Source of the DNA: Deltaproteobacteria bacterium RIFCSPHIGHO2_02_FULL_40_28 | Lineage (GTDB): Bacteria; UBA10199; 2-12-FULL-40-28 | Assembly: GCA_001798135.1 (NCBI GenBank) | Contig: MGRJ01000030.1 | Coordinates: 1 to 64,000, forward strand | Direction: 5' to 3' | DNA: 64,000 bases | In this document: positions 54,584 to 62,034 of the stretch, in pieces | Layout: each line of letters begins with the position of its first letter | Position numbering within the stretch: position 1 is the first letter of the stretch | Notes under the pieces: generated by a model | Database searches by the model: none | Told to the model about the DNA's origin: nothing | What the model saw: only the letters and a program-made list of their open reading frames with translations | Translations under genes and position numbers: made by a program

Positions 54584-55741
54584 ATGTTCCATAGAATACT
54601 TAACCCATTAAAATCTAACAGTTTTTTTATTTTTGGAGCCAGAGGAACAGGCAAATCAACCTGGATTAAAAATCAGTTTGATGCTCAAGATGTATTTTTT
54701 ATCGATCTCTTGAAACCGGAGATTGAAGACCTTTATCGAAGAACTCCGCAGCTTTTGGAAAAACAAATCCTCTCCATGGAATCAAAGCCCAATTGGGTAG
54801 TTTTGGATGAGGTGCAACGATTACCTAAGCTACTTAACCTGGTCCATTCGCTTATCGAATCTCATGGAATAAAATTTATTCTCACTGGGTCAAGTGCCCG
54901 TAAACTTAAACGAGGACATGGTAATCTTTTAGCTGGCAGGGCTTATGTGTATCATTTGTATCCGCTTACAAGCATTGAAATGGGAGAATCATTCCATTTG
55001 GAATCTTGTCTCTTATGGGGAAGCTTGCCAAAAATATTAAGTCTAAATTCTCATGAGGAAAAAAGCGCATACTTAAATGCTTATGCATTAACTTATTTGC
55101 GCGAAGAAATTCAAATTGAGCAAGTGGTGCGTAAACTGGATCCCTTCCGTGACTTTTTGGAAATAGCCGCGCTCATGAGTGGCTGTATTATCAATTACAA
55201 TAAAATTGCTAAGGATGTTGGATGCGACATCAAAACAGTTCAATCCTATTATCAAATCCTCGAAGACACCTGGCTTGGTTTTTATTTACCGGCTTTTCAC
55301 AGATCGGTAAGAAAAAGTCAGCGACTCCACCCTAAATTTTATTTTTTTGACCTAGGGGTTAAACGAGCTTTAGAAAGAAGTTTGGATACCCAGTTGCATC
55401 CCAGTACTTCCGCTTATGGAGATTTCTTCGAGAGCTGGGTCATTTTGGAATTTTTCCGCTGGAATGAATATTATCAAAAAAACTACAAGCTTTCTTACTT
55501 TCAAACCCACCAGGGAGGTGAAATTGATCTCATTTTGTCTAAACCTAAGCAACCACCCATTCTTGTTGAAATCAAATCTTCCCAAAAAATTGATGAAATC
55601 GAGGTTAATAAACTGGCCACACGAGGTAAAGATTTTAAAACCCCACATCTTTATTATCTTTCACAATCCGAACAAACAATAAAACATGCCGGAGTCATCT
55701 GCTGCCCGTGGATGACCGGCCTCAAAAAAATTCTTGGGTAA
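54584..55741 (+). CDS. AAA_14/DUF4143 ATPase, copy 2
   Basis: Protein of 385 residues from ATG 54584; the longer frame begins within the repeat at 54469-54537 and is rejected. Walker A GARGTGKST (18-26), WVVLDEVQRLP, TGSSARKL, and a C-terminal EIDLILSKPKQPPILVEIKSS motif similar to PD-(D/E)XK folds. GGAG lies too close to the ATG to be a good ribosome site. Confidence 0.85.
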   Translation: MFHRILNPLKSNSFFIFGARGTGKSTWIKNQFDAQDVFFIDLLKPEIEDLYRRTPQLLEKQILSMESKPNWVVLDEVQRLPKLLNLVHSLIESHGIKFILTGSSARKLKRGHGNLLAGRAYVYHLYPLTSIEMGESFHLESCLLWGSLPKILSLNSHEEKSAYLNAYALTYLREEIQIEQVVRKLDPFRDFLEIAALMSGCIINYNKIAKDVGCDIKTVQSYYQILEDTWLGFYLPAFHRSVRKSQRLHPKFYFFDLGVKRALERSLDTQLHPSTSAYGDFFESWVILEFFRWNEYYQKNYKLSYFQTHQGGEIDLILSKPKQPPILVEIKSSQKIDEIEVNKLATRGKDFKTPHLYYLSQSEQTIKHAGVICCPWMTGLKKILG

Positions 55742-55750
55742 AAGATATGT

Positions 55751-55770
55751 GGTAGCGTGCCTGGCACGAT
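55751..55770 (+). repeat. GTGCCTGGCAC repeat, copy 4
   Basis: Core GTGCCTGGCAC (55757-55767), 16 bp past the DUF4143 stop. A CACGATTGG unit is duplicated around it (once after the core, again at about 55786). Confidence 0.8.
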
Positions 55771-55798
55771 TGGATGTGGGTGTTGCACGATTGGTGTT

Positions 55799-56077
55799 TT
55801 AAGCAGCTTGTTTCAGTTTAAAATCGACCGCCTTACCCAAACGAGCCAAATAAACGATGAGTAAATCAAGACTAAACTTATCTATTTTGCCGTTCATCAA
55901 CTCGGAAACTCTAGGTGGTTTTACTTCTAACTCCTTGGCAACTTCGGCCTGAGTAAGTTTAAGTCTTACAATTTCTTTCTCGAGAAGAATGATAAGGCGA
56001 GCTCTAGCTTCAAGATTAGCAGACTCCGCATCACTAAAACCAACATCTTTAAATACGTTTTTAACGGATTTTTTCAT
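55799..56077 (-). CDS. HigA-type antitoxin (XRE)
   Basis: Protein of 92 residues. HTH at about 35-80 (LTQAEVAKELEVKPPRVSELMNG). Second gene of a toxin-antitoxin pair, 3 bp after the HigB-like toxin. Basic tail KLKQAA. Confidence 0.85.
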   Translation of the reverse strand: MKKSVKNVFKDVGFSDAESANLEARARLIILLEKEIVRLKLTQAEVAKELEVKPPRVSELMNGKIDKFSLDLLIVYLARLGKAVDFKLKQAA

Positions 56078-56080
56078 AAT

Positions 56081-56425
56081 TTACTCCTTGATCTTTAAAT
56101 TGCCAATTCGACGAATCAATTCTTGGTAATTTTTCTTTGCTATTTCAATATCCCGCTGAGAAGTTTTTTGAGTTTTCTTTTCAAAAGCATGCAAGATGTA
56201 AACTCTGTCTTTAAGTTTAGCAACATAGATCACTCGATGTTCACCGGGCCGATGAAGGCGAATTTCCAAAACTCCTTTTCCTACGCTCGCCATCGGTTTG
56301 TAATCTGTGGGTATAAGCCCCTGCTGAACACGATAAAGCTGATAGCCAATTTCAGCTCTAACTTTCTTAACAAAGCCTTGTACAATCTCACGGGACCTGC
56401 CCAACCACTTGAGACTTTTCAACAT
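56081..56425 (-). CDS. Gp49/HigB-like toxin
   Basis: Protein of 114 residues, RelE superfamily, phage-derived Gp49 type. GVLEIRLHRPGEHRVIYVAKL and HAFEKKTQKTSQRDIEIAKKN are the family's hallmark. It precedes its antitoxin. All key segments look intact. Confidence 0.88.
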   Translation of the reverse strand: MLKSLKWLGRSREIVQGFVKKVRAEIGYQLYRVQQGLIPTDYKPMASVGKGVLEIRLHRPGEHRVIYVAKLKDRVYILHAFEKKTQKTSQRDIEIAKKNYQELIRRIGNLKIKE

Positions 56426-56432
56426 AGTATAT

Positions 56433-56450
56433 GTTACGTAATCACGTAAC
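56433..56450. promoter_or_regulatory. Operator for the Gp49/HigA pair
   Basis: GTTACGT (56433-56439), AATC, ACGTAAC (56444-56450), perfect inverted repeat 8 bp upstream of the toxin ATG. Confidence 0.55.
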
Positions 56451-56502
56451 TTTTGTAAAGGATTATTTTACTCAATATAGGCGTAACATCTGCTTCAAAT
56501 GC

Positions 56503-56527
56503 TTTGCAAGCGTGCCTGGCACCAAGA
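56503..56527 (+). repeat. GTGCCTGGCAC repeat, copy 5
   Basis: TTTGCAAGCGTGCCTGGCAC context, core 56512-56522, next to the stop (56528) of the 230-residue gene. Also preceded by a TAGGCGTAACATC stretch found at 60475-60487. Confidence 0.8.
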
Positions 56528-57220
56528 TTACAAAGATTCCAATCGCTTCGCTAAAACAGCATAATCCCTTTTCACTGCCATGGCGGTTCGGTAGGAACCG
56601 TAACACTGTTTTGCCAACGCGTAGGTACTCACATTCTGGTTGAGTTCCATTTGAGCAAACATATCGGCACGGTGAGTGGGGCCAATCAAAACACGAAAGC
56701 GATACGATGGATGAACTTGAACAAGCTCCGCTGGTGTCAGGATGTCTTCGGGACGATGTCGCAATAATTTACTGGGAACACGCAAACACGTTTTAGCAAA
56801 ACGTGAATCCTCACCGTTTCTTTGGATCAAGAAGCTTCTGTTCTCACCTGCAATACCAATTCTCCTCGAAGACACCAGAGAAAGCAGTTTCTTAAACCGG
56901 ATATCGTGATGACGAATTTGTGCAAATGCCGCCCAAAATATTCGAACATGTTTGAATTCTTTTTGATCCAAATTCAAAACCAGATTCACTAGACGATCCG
57001 CCAGAACTTTATCGGCATGAACCTTCAACCAATCCACGAGCAAAGACTGAACGCGCCAATCGCCTTTAAGACCTTCAATCGACGCGGCAACCAAGGTGTC
57101 TTCAATGTTGGGATTTTGGACTGGTTTTCCGAACAACCGAAAACCAATACCAATCAAACACGATGTCAACTCGTCGCCTGATGGGTAAAACTCAGGAATA
57201 ATTGTACGCTTAAAAGTCAT
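56528..57220 (-). CDS. Partner of DUF6036-like nucleotidyltransferase, HTH-tailed
   Basis: Protein of 230 residues, not recognised by name. Helical N-terminal half (VQSLLVDWLKVHADKVLADR), Arg-rich middle with a ...CLRVPSKLLRHRPEDIL block, and a likely winged or HTH segment at the C-terminus (VSTYALAKQCYGSYRTAMAV). The start overlaps the upstream nucleotidyltransferase-like gene by 11 bp, so the two form an operon. Probable antitoxin or regulator. Confidence 0.5.
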   Translation of the reverse strand: MTFKRTIIPEFYPSGDELTSCLIGIGFRLFGKPVQNPNIEDTLVAASIEGLKGDWRVQSLLVDWLKVHADKVLADRLVNLVLNLDQKEFKHVRIFWAAFAQIRHHDIRFKKLLSLVSSRRIGIAGENRSFLIQRNGEDSRFAKTCLRVPSKLLRHRPEDILTPAELVQVHPSYRFRVLIGPTHRADMFAQMELNQNVSTYALAKQCYGSYRTAMAVKRDYAVLAKRLESL

Positions 57221-57539
57221 AGCTTAATTCCAGCGCCAGTTTCGCAAAACACTTCTGCACATGTGAGGACCACTGGGGGTTTTGATCCTGGTTTTTAACC
57301 CAATCCAGAGCTTCTAAAAGTTCTGCCTGAGAAGGGTTCATTTTGATGCAATCGGCAATGTCTTGACCACGATCACAGTAAGCAAATAACTTTGATTTAA
57401 GAACATCGATATCCTTTGTGCCACGCGTGGTGATTCCCATGAGCGCGAGTGCGCCACCACCTATAACAATTCCTGAGAACGAGGTATTTTTTGAAAACAG
57501 AAAATCATCGAAATCCTGAATGACAGAGACAACATCCAT
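57210..57539 (-). CDS. DUF6036-like nucleotidyltransferase, internally shortened
   Basis: Protein of 109 residues from ATG 57539. GIVIGGGALALMGITTRGTK, DIDVL is a nucleotidyltransferase core (GGG then DxD), and KLFAYCDRGQDIADCIKMNP, then ALDWVKNQDQNP is a typical C-terminal half of DUF6036 proteins. About 80 or more residues that normally link these halves, with the third catalytic Asp, are missing in frame. The gene therefore likely encodes an inactive protein. The promoter lies at 57547-57575 and the ATG may be the first transcribed codon. Confidence 0.55.
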   Translation of the reverse strand: MDVVSVIQDFDDFLFSKNTSFSGIVIGGGALALMGITTRGTKDIDVLKSKLFAYCDRGQDIADCIKMNPSQAELLEALDWVKNQDQNPQWSSHVQKCFAKLALELSYDF

Positions 57540-57546
57540 GGGTGTG

Positions 57547-57575
57547 ATTATATAGCATACCCAATGCTCAGGCAA
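57547..57575 (-). promoter_or_regulatory. Near-consensus promoter, leaderless mRNA likely
   Basis: Minus strand: TTGCCT (57575-57570), 17-nt spacer, TATAAT (57552-57547). The ATG at 57539 follows the -10 by seven bases, so transcription should begin at or next to it. Confidence 0.6.
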
Positions 57576-57789
57576 GTTATAAATCTATTTTCCAGAACAT
57601 CGGTTTTCATCCGATATTCAAAAGCAACTCAAGTGATTATTATGTTTGTTTTATTTAGTTATTTCAATGAATTTTCAAAAGGTTGGAAACCGAGAGAAGC
57701 ATCTGAAGTTACATTTCATGGATAAATTTATCGTAAAATCAGGGAGGAAAAGTTGTAGAGAAAAATAAAGAAAAATGATTATTTTTTAT

Positions 57790-57817
57790 GTAGGGACGCG
57801 ATAAATTACACCCCTAC
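57790..57817. repeat. GTAGGG...CCCCTAC hairpin
   Basis: GTAGGG (57790-57795) and CCCCTAC (57811-57817). A related CCCCTACA block recurs at about 60570. The rest of 57576-57840 is AT-rich with nothing I can identify. Confidence 0.45.
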
Positions 57818-57840
57818 AAAAGGAATGTGGCAGTAGTAAT

Positions 57841-58146
57841 TTAAAGTATCCCTTGATATTCAAAACTTACCAAAAGTTTTGCTTTTAATGCCCGCGCAAT
57901 TCGCTCTAAAAGATCAAGTGATGGCGTACGCTTATCTATTCCGGATTCTAAGCGAGCAATAACAGTTTGGCTGGTTTTTGCGCGTGCCGCAAGTTCTGCC
58001 TGAGTAATACCAACTTTGAGACGAGCATCACGAATCAACCGAGCAATTTTACTAATAGATTTTTCGTGTTGAAAATAAAAACTAAACTCAGAATCTTTGA
58101 GTTCTTTTTTGATTACATCCTTTAAGGCTATTCTTTTTGCTTTCAT
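57841..58146 (-). CDS. HigA-type antitoxin, orphan
   Basis: Protein of 101 residues from ATG 58146. HTH VGITQAELAARAKTSQTVIARLESGIDKR, as in HigA partners of Gp49-type toxins. The gene upstream is a broken higB (58088-58290) cut by the MITE. Antitoxin looks intact. Confidence 0.85.
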   Translation of the reverse strand: MKAKRIALKDVIKKELKDSEFSFYFQHEKSISKIARLIRDARLKVGITQAELAARAKTSQTVIARLESGIDKRTPSLDLLERIARALKAKLLVSFEYQGIL

Positions 58147-58290
58147 GATAATGACGAAACTGAACTCTGACAGAGTTGAAACTATTCTGTTCAATCTGAT
58201 CAAGCGCTTCCAATAATCGAGCTCGTTCCTTTTTTGGTAAATCCTTCATGTAATCCAACACAGGAGATCTACCAGAAGCAATTGTATAAA
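58088..58290 (-). pseudogene. HigB (Gp49-type) toxin remnant truncated by MITE
   Basis: On the minus strand, reading from the MITE edge: YTIASGRSPVLDYMKDLPKK, ERARLLEALDQIEQ and SVRVQFRH, matching the N-terminal half of Gp49/HigB toxins. The start codon is gone, with the MITE edge at 58290. The C-terminal half (the GKLWEI to KKTQK region) is missing; the frame runs into the higA start and stops at about 58088. Two lesions: insertion and deletion. Confidence 0.75.
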
Positions 58291-58421
58291 GGGTCTGTTG
58301 AAGAATGTCATTCCTCTGTCATCCCTGCGAAGGCAGGGATCCAGAACTTATTGAAAAGACTGGATTCCCGCCTCCGCGGGAATGACAGAATTAGTGGAAA
58401 ACTACATTTTTCAACAAGCCC
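58291..58421. mobile_element. 131-bp MITE-like element, copy 2
   Basis: Identical to 14775-14905 in reverse orientation over 131 bp. Terminal inverted repeats start GGGTCTGTTGAAG and end CAACAAGCCC. ATAAA flanks both ends (58286-58290 and 58422-58426), a 5-bp target duplication. Recent mobility is indicated by the identity. Confidence 0.92.
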
Positions 58422-58525
58422 ATAAAAAGTGATTTTCATCTACTTTATGAATATATCCAATTGGATATAAAATTTCAAGGATTATTTTCAGGCAACGCTT
58501 ATCGGTGTCATTGATTTTTCAATGG

Positions 58526-58550
58526 CTTGCAAGCGTGCCTGGCACCAAGA
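58526..58550 (+). repeat. GTGCCTGGCAC repeat, copy 6
   Basis: GCTTGCAAGCGTGCCTGGCA context, core 58535-58545, intergenic; followed by tandem CACCAAGATT pieces. The gap 58427-58613 holds nothing else visible. Confidence 0.8.
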
Positions 58551-58600
58551 TTCACCAAGATTACGATTACGAAATGACTTTCATTTTCTATCTCTTGGTT

Positions 58601-58606
58601 TATAAT
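58601..58606 (+). promoter_or_regulatory. -10 box TATAAT, leaderless small ORF
   Basis: TATAAT at 58601-58606; the GTG start at 58614 is seven bases on, as at the DUF6036 gene. The -35 is weak (TTTCAT-like near 58579). Confidence 0.45.
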
Positions 58607-58613
58607 CTTTATT

Positions 58614-58757
58614 GTGAAACGCAAAACCAAAAATAGAGCTAAAAAAAATAGTAGAAAAAAGCAGAAAGTCATTACGCTAACTCCGCAAATGACCCGTAAT
58701 ATCTTGGCTGTTATCCGTTCTGCCGATTTTGTGCAACAAGTACGCTCTTACCTTTAA
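58614..58757 (+). CDS. Small basic protein preceding a nucleotidyltransferase
   Basis: ORF of 47 codons from GTG. MKRKTKNRAKKNSRKKQKVI is a strongly basic N-terminus, followed by TLTPQMTRNILAVIRSADFV and QQVRSYL. Ends 5 bp before the nucleotidyltransferase gene. Possibly an RNA- or DNA-binding antitoxin; no family recognised. Too short for many gene finders. Confidence 0.45.
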   Translation: MKRKTKNRAKKNSRKKQKVITLTPQMTRNILAVIRSADFVQQVRSYL

Positions 58758-58762
58758 ATAAC

Positions 58763-59251
58763 ATGAAAACCGTTCATCCTTATTTTCTTATTCTGGGCAA
58801 ATTGACCAAAGAGGGGGTGCGTTACGGAGTTGTTGGCCAAATAGGAGCTTCTTTCTATGGCTCTGATCAAACCACCTATGATCTGGATATTTTTGTGGAA
58901 CCCCAAGAAAAAAATCTTTCCAAGGTAAGGCGCCTGCTTAAAAAAGAAGGGTTGATAGAAATAGCTATTGTCGGAGGCCAAGCGGTAAAACCTTCTCCGA
59001 CAAATAAAGAGGTGATTGATCGGCAGATCACCCTTTTGTATGCCGACCCTTATGGTTTGACCATTGATGTGCTTACGGCTATTAGCGGAGTTAATTTTAA
59101 AAAGGTTTGGAAAGGAAAAAAACTTTTTAAAATGAGGGAAGAAAAAATTTATGTGGCTTCCTTAACAGATATTATTCATTCCAAAAAGAGTGCGAACCGA
59201 CCCAAAGATCGTCTTCATTTGTCCCGACTTAAGGCTTTACTTAAAAAATAA
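58763..59251 (+). CDS. Nucleotidyltransferase-fold protein
   Basis: Protein of 162 residues. GVVGQIGASFYGSDQTTYDL followed by DIFV: a nucleotidyltransferase core with DxD but Gly-Gln in place of Gly-Gly. GLTIDVLTAISG gives the third acidic residue. C-terminus SLTDIIHSKKSANRPKDRLH matches the tail of short toxins of this fold. It looks complete. Probably a toxin with the 47-residue partner. Confidence 0.65.
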   Translation: MKTVHPYFLILGKLTKEGVRYGVVGQIGASFYGSDQTTYDLDIFVEPQEKNLSKVRRLLKKEGLIEIAIVGGQAVKPSPTNKEVIDRQITLLYADPYGLTIDVLTAISGVNFKKVWKGKKLFKMREEKIYVASLTDIIHSKKSANRPKDRLHLSRLKALLKK

Positions 59252-59255
59252 TGCT

Positions 59256-59285
59256 TTGCACGCGTGCCTGGCACAAAGATTCTGG
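59256..59285 (+). repeat. GTGCCTGGCAC repeat, copy 7
   Basis: Core 59264-59274, a few bases after the nucleotidyltransferase stop. A second partial TGGCACCAAGATT follows directly, so the 3' part is duplicated. Confidence 0.8.
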
Positions 59286-59304
59286 CACCAAGATTCACAA
59301 GATT

Positions 59305-59670
59305 TTACACCAATCTTCGATAGTTGCAGTTTAGAGCCTTGGCTAATTTTTTAGCCACTTGAAGACCGATGGTTCTTTTGTTTCTTTCCATTTCGGAAAT
59401 ATGGCTTTGCCTGATCCCCGTTTTTTTTGCCAGATCTTTCTGAGTCATCTCCTCCCTATAACGGTAGGCTTGAATTGTTCCACCAGGAGTACCAATGAGG
59501 GGATCGCGTTTCTTGAGAATCTCATGCATTTTATCAGAAGAAATATAATCATCCTTGGCTTGAAGAAGCTTCAAAAGGTCCTTTTTAATTTCTAAAATCC
59601 TCGAATAGGAAATACGTGAGGGAACAAACCTAATCCACCCTGCTTTTCCTTCAATAGTAATTGCTTCCAT
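59305..59670 (-). CDS. HigA-type antitoxin
   Basis: Protein of 121 residues, HTH at about 70-120 (TQKDLAKKTGIRQSHISEME), 5 bp after its HigB. Similar in layout to the orphan at 301-663. Confidence 0.85.
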   Translation of the reverse strand: MEAITIEGKAGWIRFVPSRISYSRILEIKKDLLKLLQAKDDYISSDKMHEILKKRDPLIGTPGGTIQAYRYREEMTQKDLAKKTGIRQSHISEMERNKRTIGLQVAKKLAKALNCNYRRLV

Positions 59671-59675
59671 AATTT

Positions 59676-59945
59676 TTAGTAAATGTCCTTTCTATCGGCA
59701 ATCTTTTCAATGAAAACCGTGATGATATTGGATTCATATCGATAGATAACTCTATAGTTCCTTTTTAATTTTGCCTTTAGATAACCATCCCATTTGCCTG
59801 CTAAAAATCCTATCTGCCATCCTTTAGGAAATGGACCATCGCGTTCTAAATCATTTAAAAACATATCATAAAGCTTTGCAACCTTGGGAGGAATATCCCT
59901 CAACATTTTTTCAATCTTTGGCGGTGCTTTTACAATCCATTTCAT
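59676..59945 (-). CDS. HigB/RelE-type toxin
   Basis: Protein of 89 residues from ATG 59945 (upstream frame rejected; the operator lies there). MKWIVKAPPKIEKML, then YLKAKLKRNYRVIYRYESNI and EKIADRKDIY are RelE-like, with an apparently complete C-terminus. Confidence 0.87.
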   Translation of the reverse strand: MKWIVKAPPKIEKMLRDIPPKVAKLYDMFLNDLERDGPFPKGWQIGFLAGKWDGYLKAKLKRNYRVIYRYESNIITVFIEKIADRKDIY

Positions 59946-59953
59946 TTTAATAT

Positions 59954-59971
59954 TATCCCATAAATGGGATA
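59954..59971. promoter_or_regulatory. Operator for the HigBA locus at 59.3-59.9 kb
   Basis: TATCCCAT (59954-59961), AA, ATGGGATA (59964-59971): perfect 8-bp inverted repeat, 8 bp upstream of the toxin ATG. Confidence 0.6.
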
Positions 59972-60154
59972 TTTTCAAGAAATTAATTCAAAACTCAAAA
60001 ACTCCTAAGCAAGCTTAAGCAATTTTCATGCTAAAAATAGACCCATGAATTTTAAAGGATTATGAGAGGGAAATGATTATTTTAAATCAAAAGAAGTTTG
60101 AAAATCGAACCATGAGGTAAAGTTGTGGTTTTCGTGCCCTATTTATTTATCTTT

Positions 60155-60467
60155 GTCATCACGAGGAGGCCTATGGCCGACGTGGTGATCCAGGTTAAAG
60201 AGAGCCTGGATTGCTTTAGCCCCTACGTTGCCCCCCAACGGGGCCCCTTTGGGTTGGCGCAGTTCTCGCTCCCTCATGTCTACGATGTGGCACTGATATC
60301 AATTATTTTCCAATGGTTTGCAAGCGTGCCTGGCACCAAGATTGTAAGACTCTACCCCCTCCAACTCCCCCTTACAAAGGGGGAGAGTACAGATGGATCC
60401 CGGCCTTCGCCGGGATGACAAGAGCAGCATGGATGACAGAGTGGGGGAGACATTTTTCAACAATCCC
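60155..60467. repeat. Composite repeat block in a 630-bp gene-free gap
   Basis: Between 59979 and 60608 I find no gene. It holds a copy of the palindrome at 91-171 (60155-60229), a C/G hairpin CCCCCTCC...GGGGGAG (60355-60386), a REP hairpin GATCCCGG...CCGGGATGAC, and at 60450-60467 ACATTTTTCAACAATCCC, a lone end matching the MITE terminal repeat. The 47-100 residue ORFs crossing it are not real. Confidence 0.7.
60320..60342 (+). repeat. GTGCCTGGCAC repeat, copy 8
   Basis: TTTGCAAGCGTGCCTGGCAC context, core 60326-60336, inside the composite block. Confidence 0.8.
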
Positions 60468-60529
60468 TCAATGTAGGCGTAACATCAGCTTCATAGGGAC
60501 TTTAATCCAGGTTTATTGGATTTGAATGC

Positions 60530-60556
60530 TTTGCACACGTGCCTGGCACAAAGATT
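60530..60556 (+). repeat. GTGCCTGGCAC repeat, copy 9
   Basis: TTTGCACACGTGCCTGGCAC context, core 60539-60549, 50-60 bp beyond the stop of the 416-residue gene. Confidence 0.8.
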
Positions 60557-60608
60557 CGGAACCCGCCCCTACACTACAAAAGGGATGTGGAACTGGTAGG
60601 TAATTTTT

Positions 60609-61859
60609 TTAAGAAGGTAAACTATAAATAATTTTTTCATAAAGCCCTATATATTGAACAAACAAAGGAAAAAGAGATTTGGCACCAGAGTCATCCCTTT
60701 CGTCCCATGGCACATCAACTAGATCATGCCAAACACTATTTGTTAAATTTGTAGAAATGGGGATGGAAATATCTGCTAATTGACTTTTCTGTTCATCACG
60801 ATTTAAAGTTTTTAACCGTCTATAAATATATTCCTCAACTCCTGCAGGATTAGTATCTTTTCTCAATAATGCTGAACAATCAGCTGTTAAGTACCATTGC
60901 TGGTTACCCTCATAATCAAAATATTCCATTTTAATTTTCCAATTACTATCAACATGAGTAACAAGGTAAGATTGTTGCTTAGGAAATGTAATAATAGATT
61001 TATAATCAGATACTCCAGCTACACCATATACTGGCAAAAGTTGTGAATTATCTCTAATACCAAGAAAATAGTCATCCCCACCTCGAATAGCCTTAAAACC
61101 AAATTCTGCCCTTAAATTACTAATAGCATCGAGCAAAGCAGTAGAATTGCTCAATCTACTATCTAAAACCCATTCTTCTGTATCACTATGCAACTGCGCT
61201 AAATAAGTAGTTACATCTACTTCTTCTAATCGAGCAGTTTCCTCAAGTGTTGGAAAATGAAATCCACATTTTGCAACAAGAAGCTGTTTATAAAATTTTT
61301 CATAATCAAATACTTGTTCTTTAACAGGATCACTCCAAGGCCAAGCACCAGGAACTTCAACAGTCTTCATATAATTAGCCTTGTTCATAAAAGATTCTTT
61401 CTGAAAATCAAAAAAGAATGCGCCTCCAGCTAATAAGGACAAATCACACACATCTACTTCATTCTCACGCCCTCCTTTTTTTGCTAAATCTATAAATTCA
61501 TATCTATACTCACCTGGAATATTTGGATCATCCAAACGGAAAAAAAGAGAAAATGAATCACAGGATACACCAGACTCAGCAGATAACCTGGCCGTAATTT
61601 CATTACGGGCATCTCTAGGTTTTGCACCAATAAAACTTATCAGGTTTTTTTGATCATCTGCGGAAAATTCATCAAGATTATCATCTGAGCTAAGCACCCC
61701 ATGAGTATTAACACCTTCACAAATTTGGGTAGCCCCTTCGTGACCAAAGGTATCTAAATTATATTTTTCTTCGATCAAAAGAGCATCTGCATCATTAAGC
61801 TTACCGTCGCTTTGGTAGAGCTGAACAACTGTTCCGGCAAGCGCATTAAAATCGACCAT
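60609..61859 (-). CDS. Hypothetical 416-residue protein
   Basis: Acidic protein with no signal peptide or membrane helix; well-formed ORF with GGAGG 6 nt before the ATG. Five Cys (for example CEGV near 47 and CDLS near 138). No family recognised. A similar orientation and spacing to the 475-residue gene upstream suggests a shared lineage-specific locus. A GTATA/TATAC repeat at 61942-61956 precedes it. Confidence 0.6.
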   Translation of the reverse strand: MVDFNALAGTVVQLYQSDGKLNDADALLIEEKYNLDTFGHEGATQICEGVNTHGVLSSDDNLDEFSADDQKNLISFIGAKPRDARNEITARLSAESGVSCDSFSLFFRLDDPNIPGEYRYEFIDLAKKGGRENEVDVCDLSLLAGGAFFFDFQKESFMNKANYMKTVEVPGAWPWSDPVKEQVFDYEKFYKQLLVAKCGFHFPTLEETARLEEVDVTTYLAQLHSDTEEWVLDSRLSNSTALLDAISNLRAEFGFKAIRGGDDYFLGIRDNSQLLPVYGVAGVSDYKSIITFPKQQSYLVTHVDSNWKIKMEYFDYEGNQQWYLTADCSALLRKDTNPAGVEEYIYRRLKTLNRDEQKSQLADISIPISTNLTNSVWHDLVDVPWDERDDSGAKSLFPLFVQYIGLYEKIIYSLPS

Positions 61860-62034
61860 AAAAACCTCCCATGATTATTTAATGAAACACGATAGAATTG
61901 ACATTGCCCCTTTTGAACTTAGAGCCGAGTGGCAATAAGAGGTATACTTCTTATACAAGTAGTAAATCAAGGAAAATTAAAAAAAGAAAATGACGCGGTG
62001 GGTAAAGATTAAACAGGGTTTTTAAAAGCCCAGA

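Noticed and set aside
58234-58425. 63-codon plus-strand ORF across the MITE
   Set aside because: Made of repeat sequence and antisense toxin remnant; no ribosome site.
60125-60525. Two plus-strand ORFs of 97 and 70 codons in the gene-free gap
   Set aside because: They run through four different repeat types and match no protein pattern.
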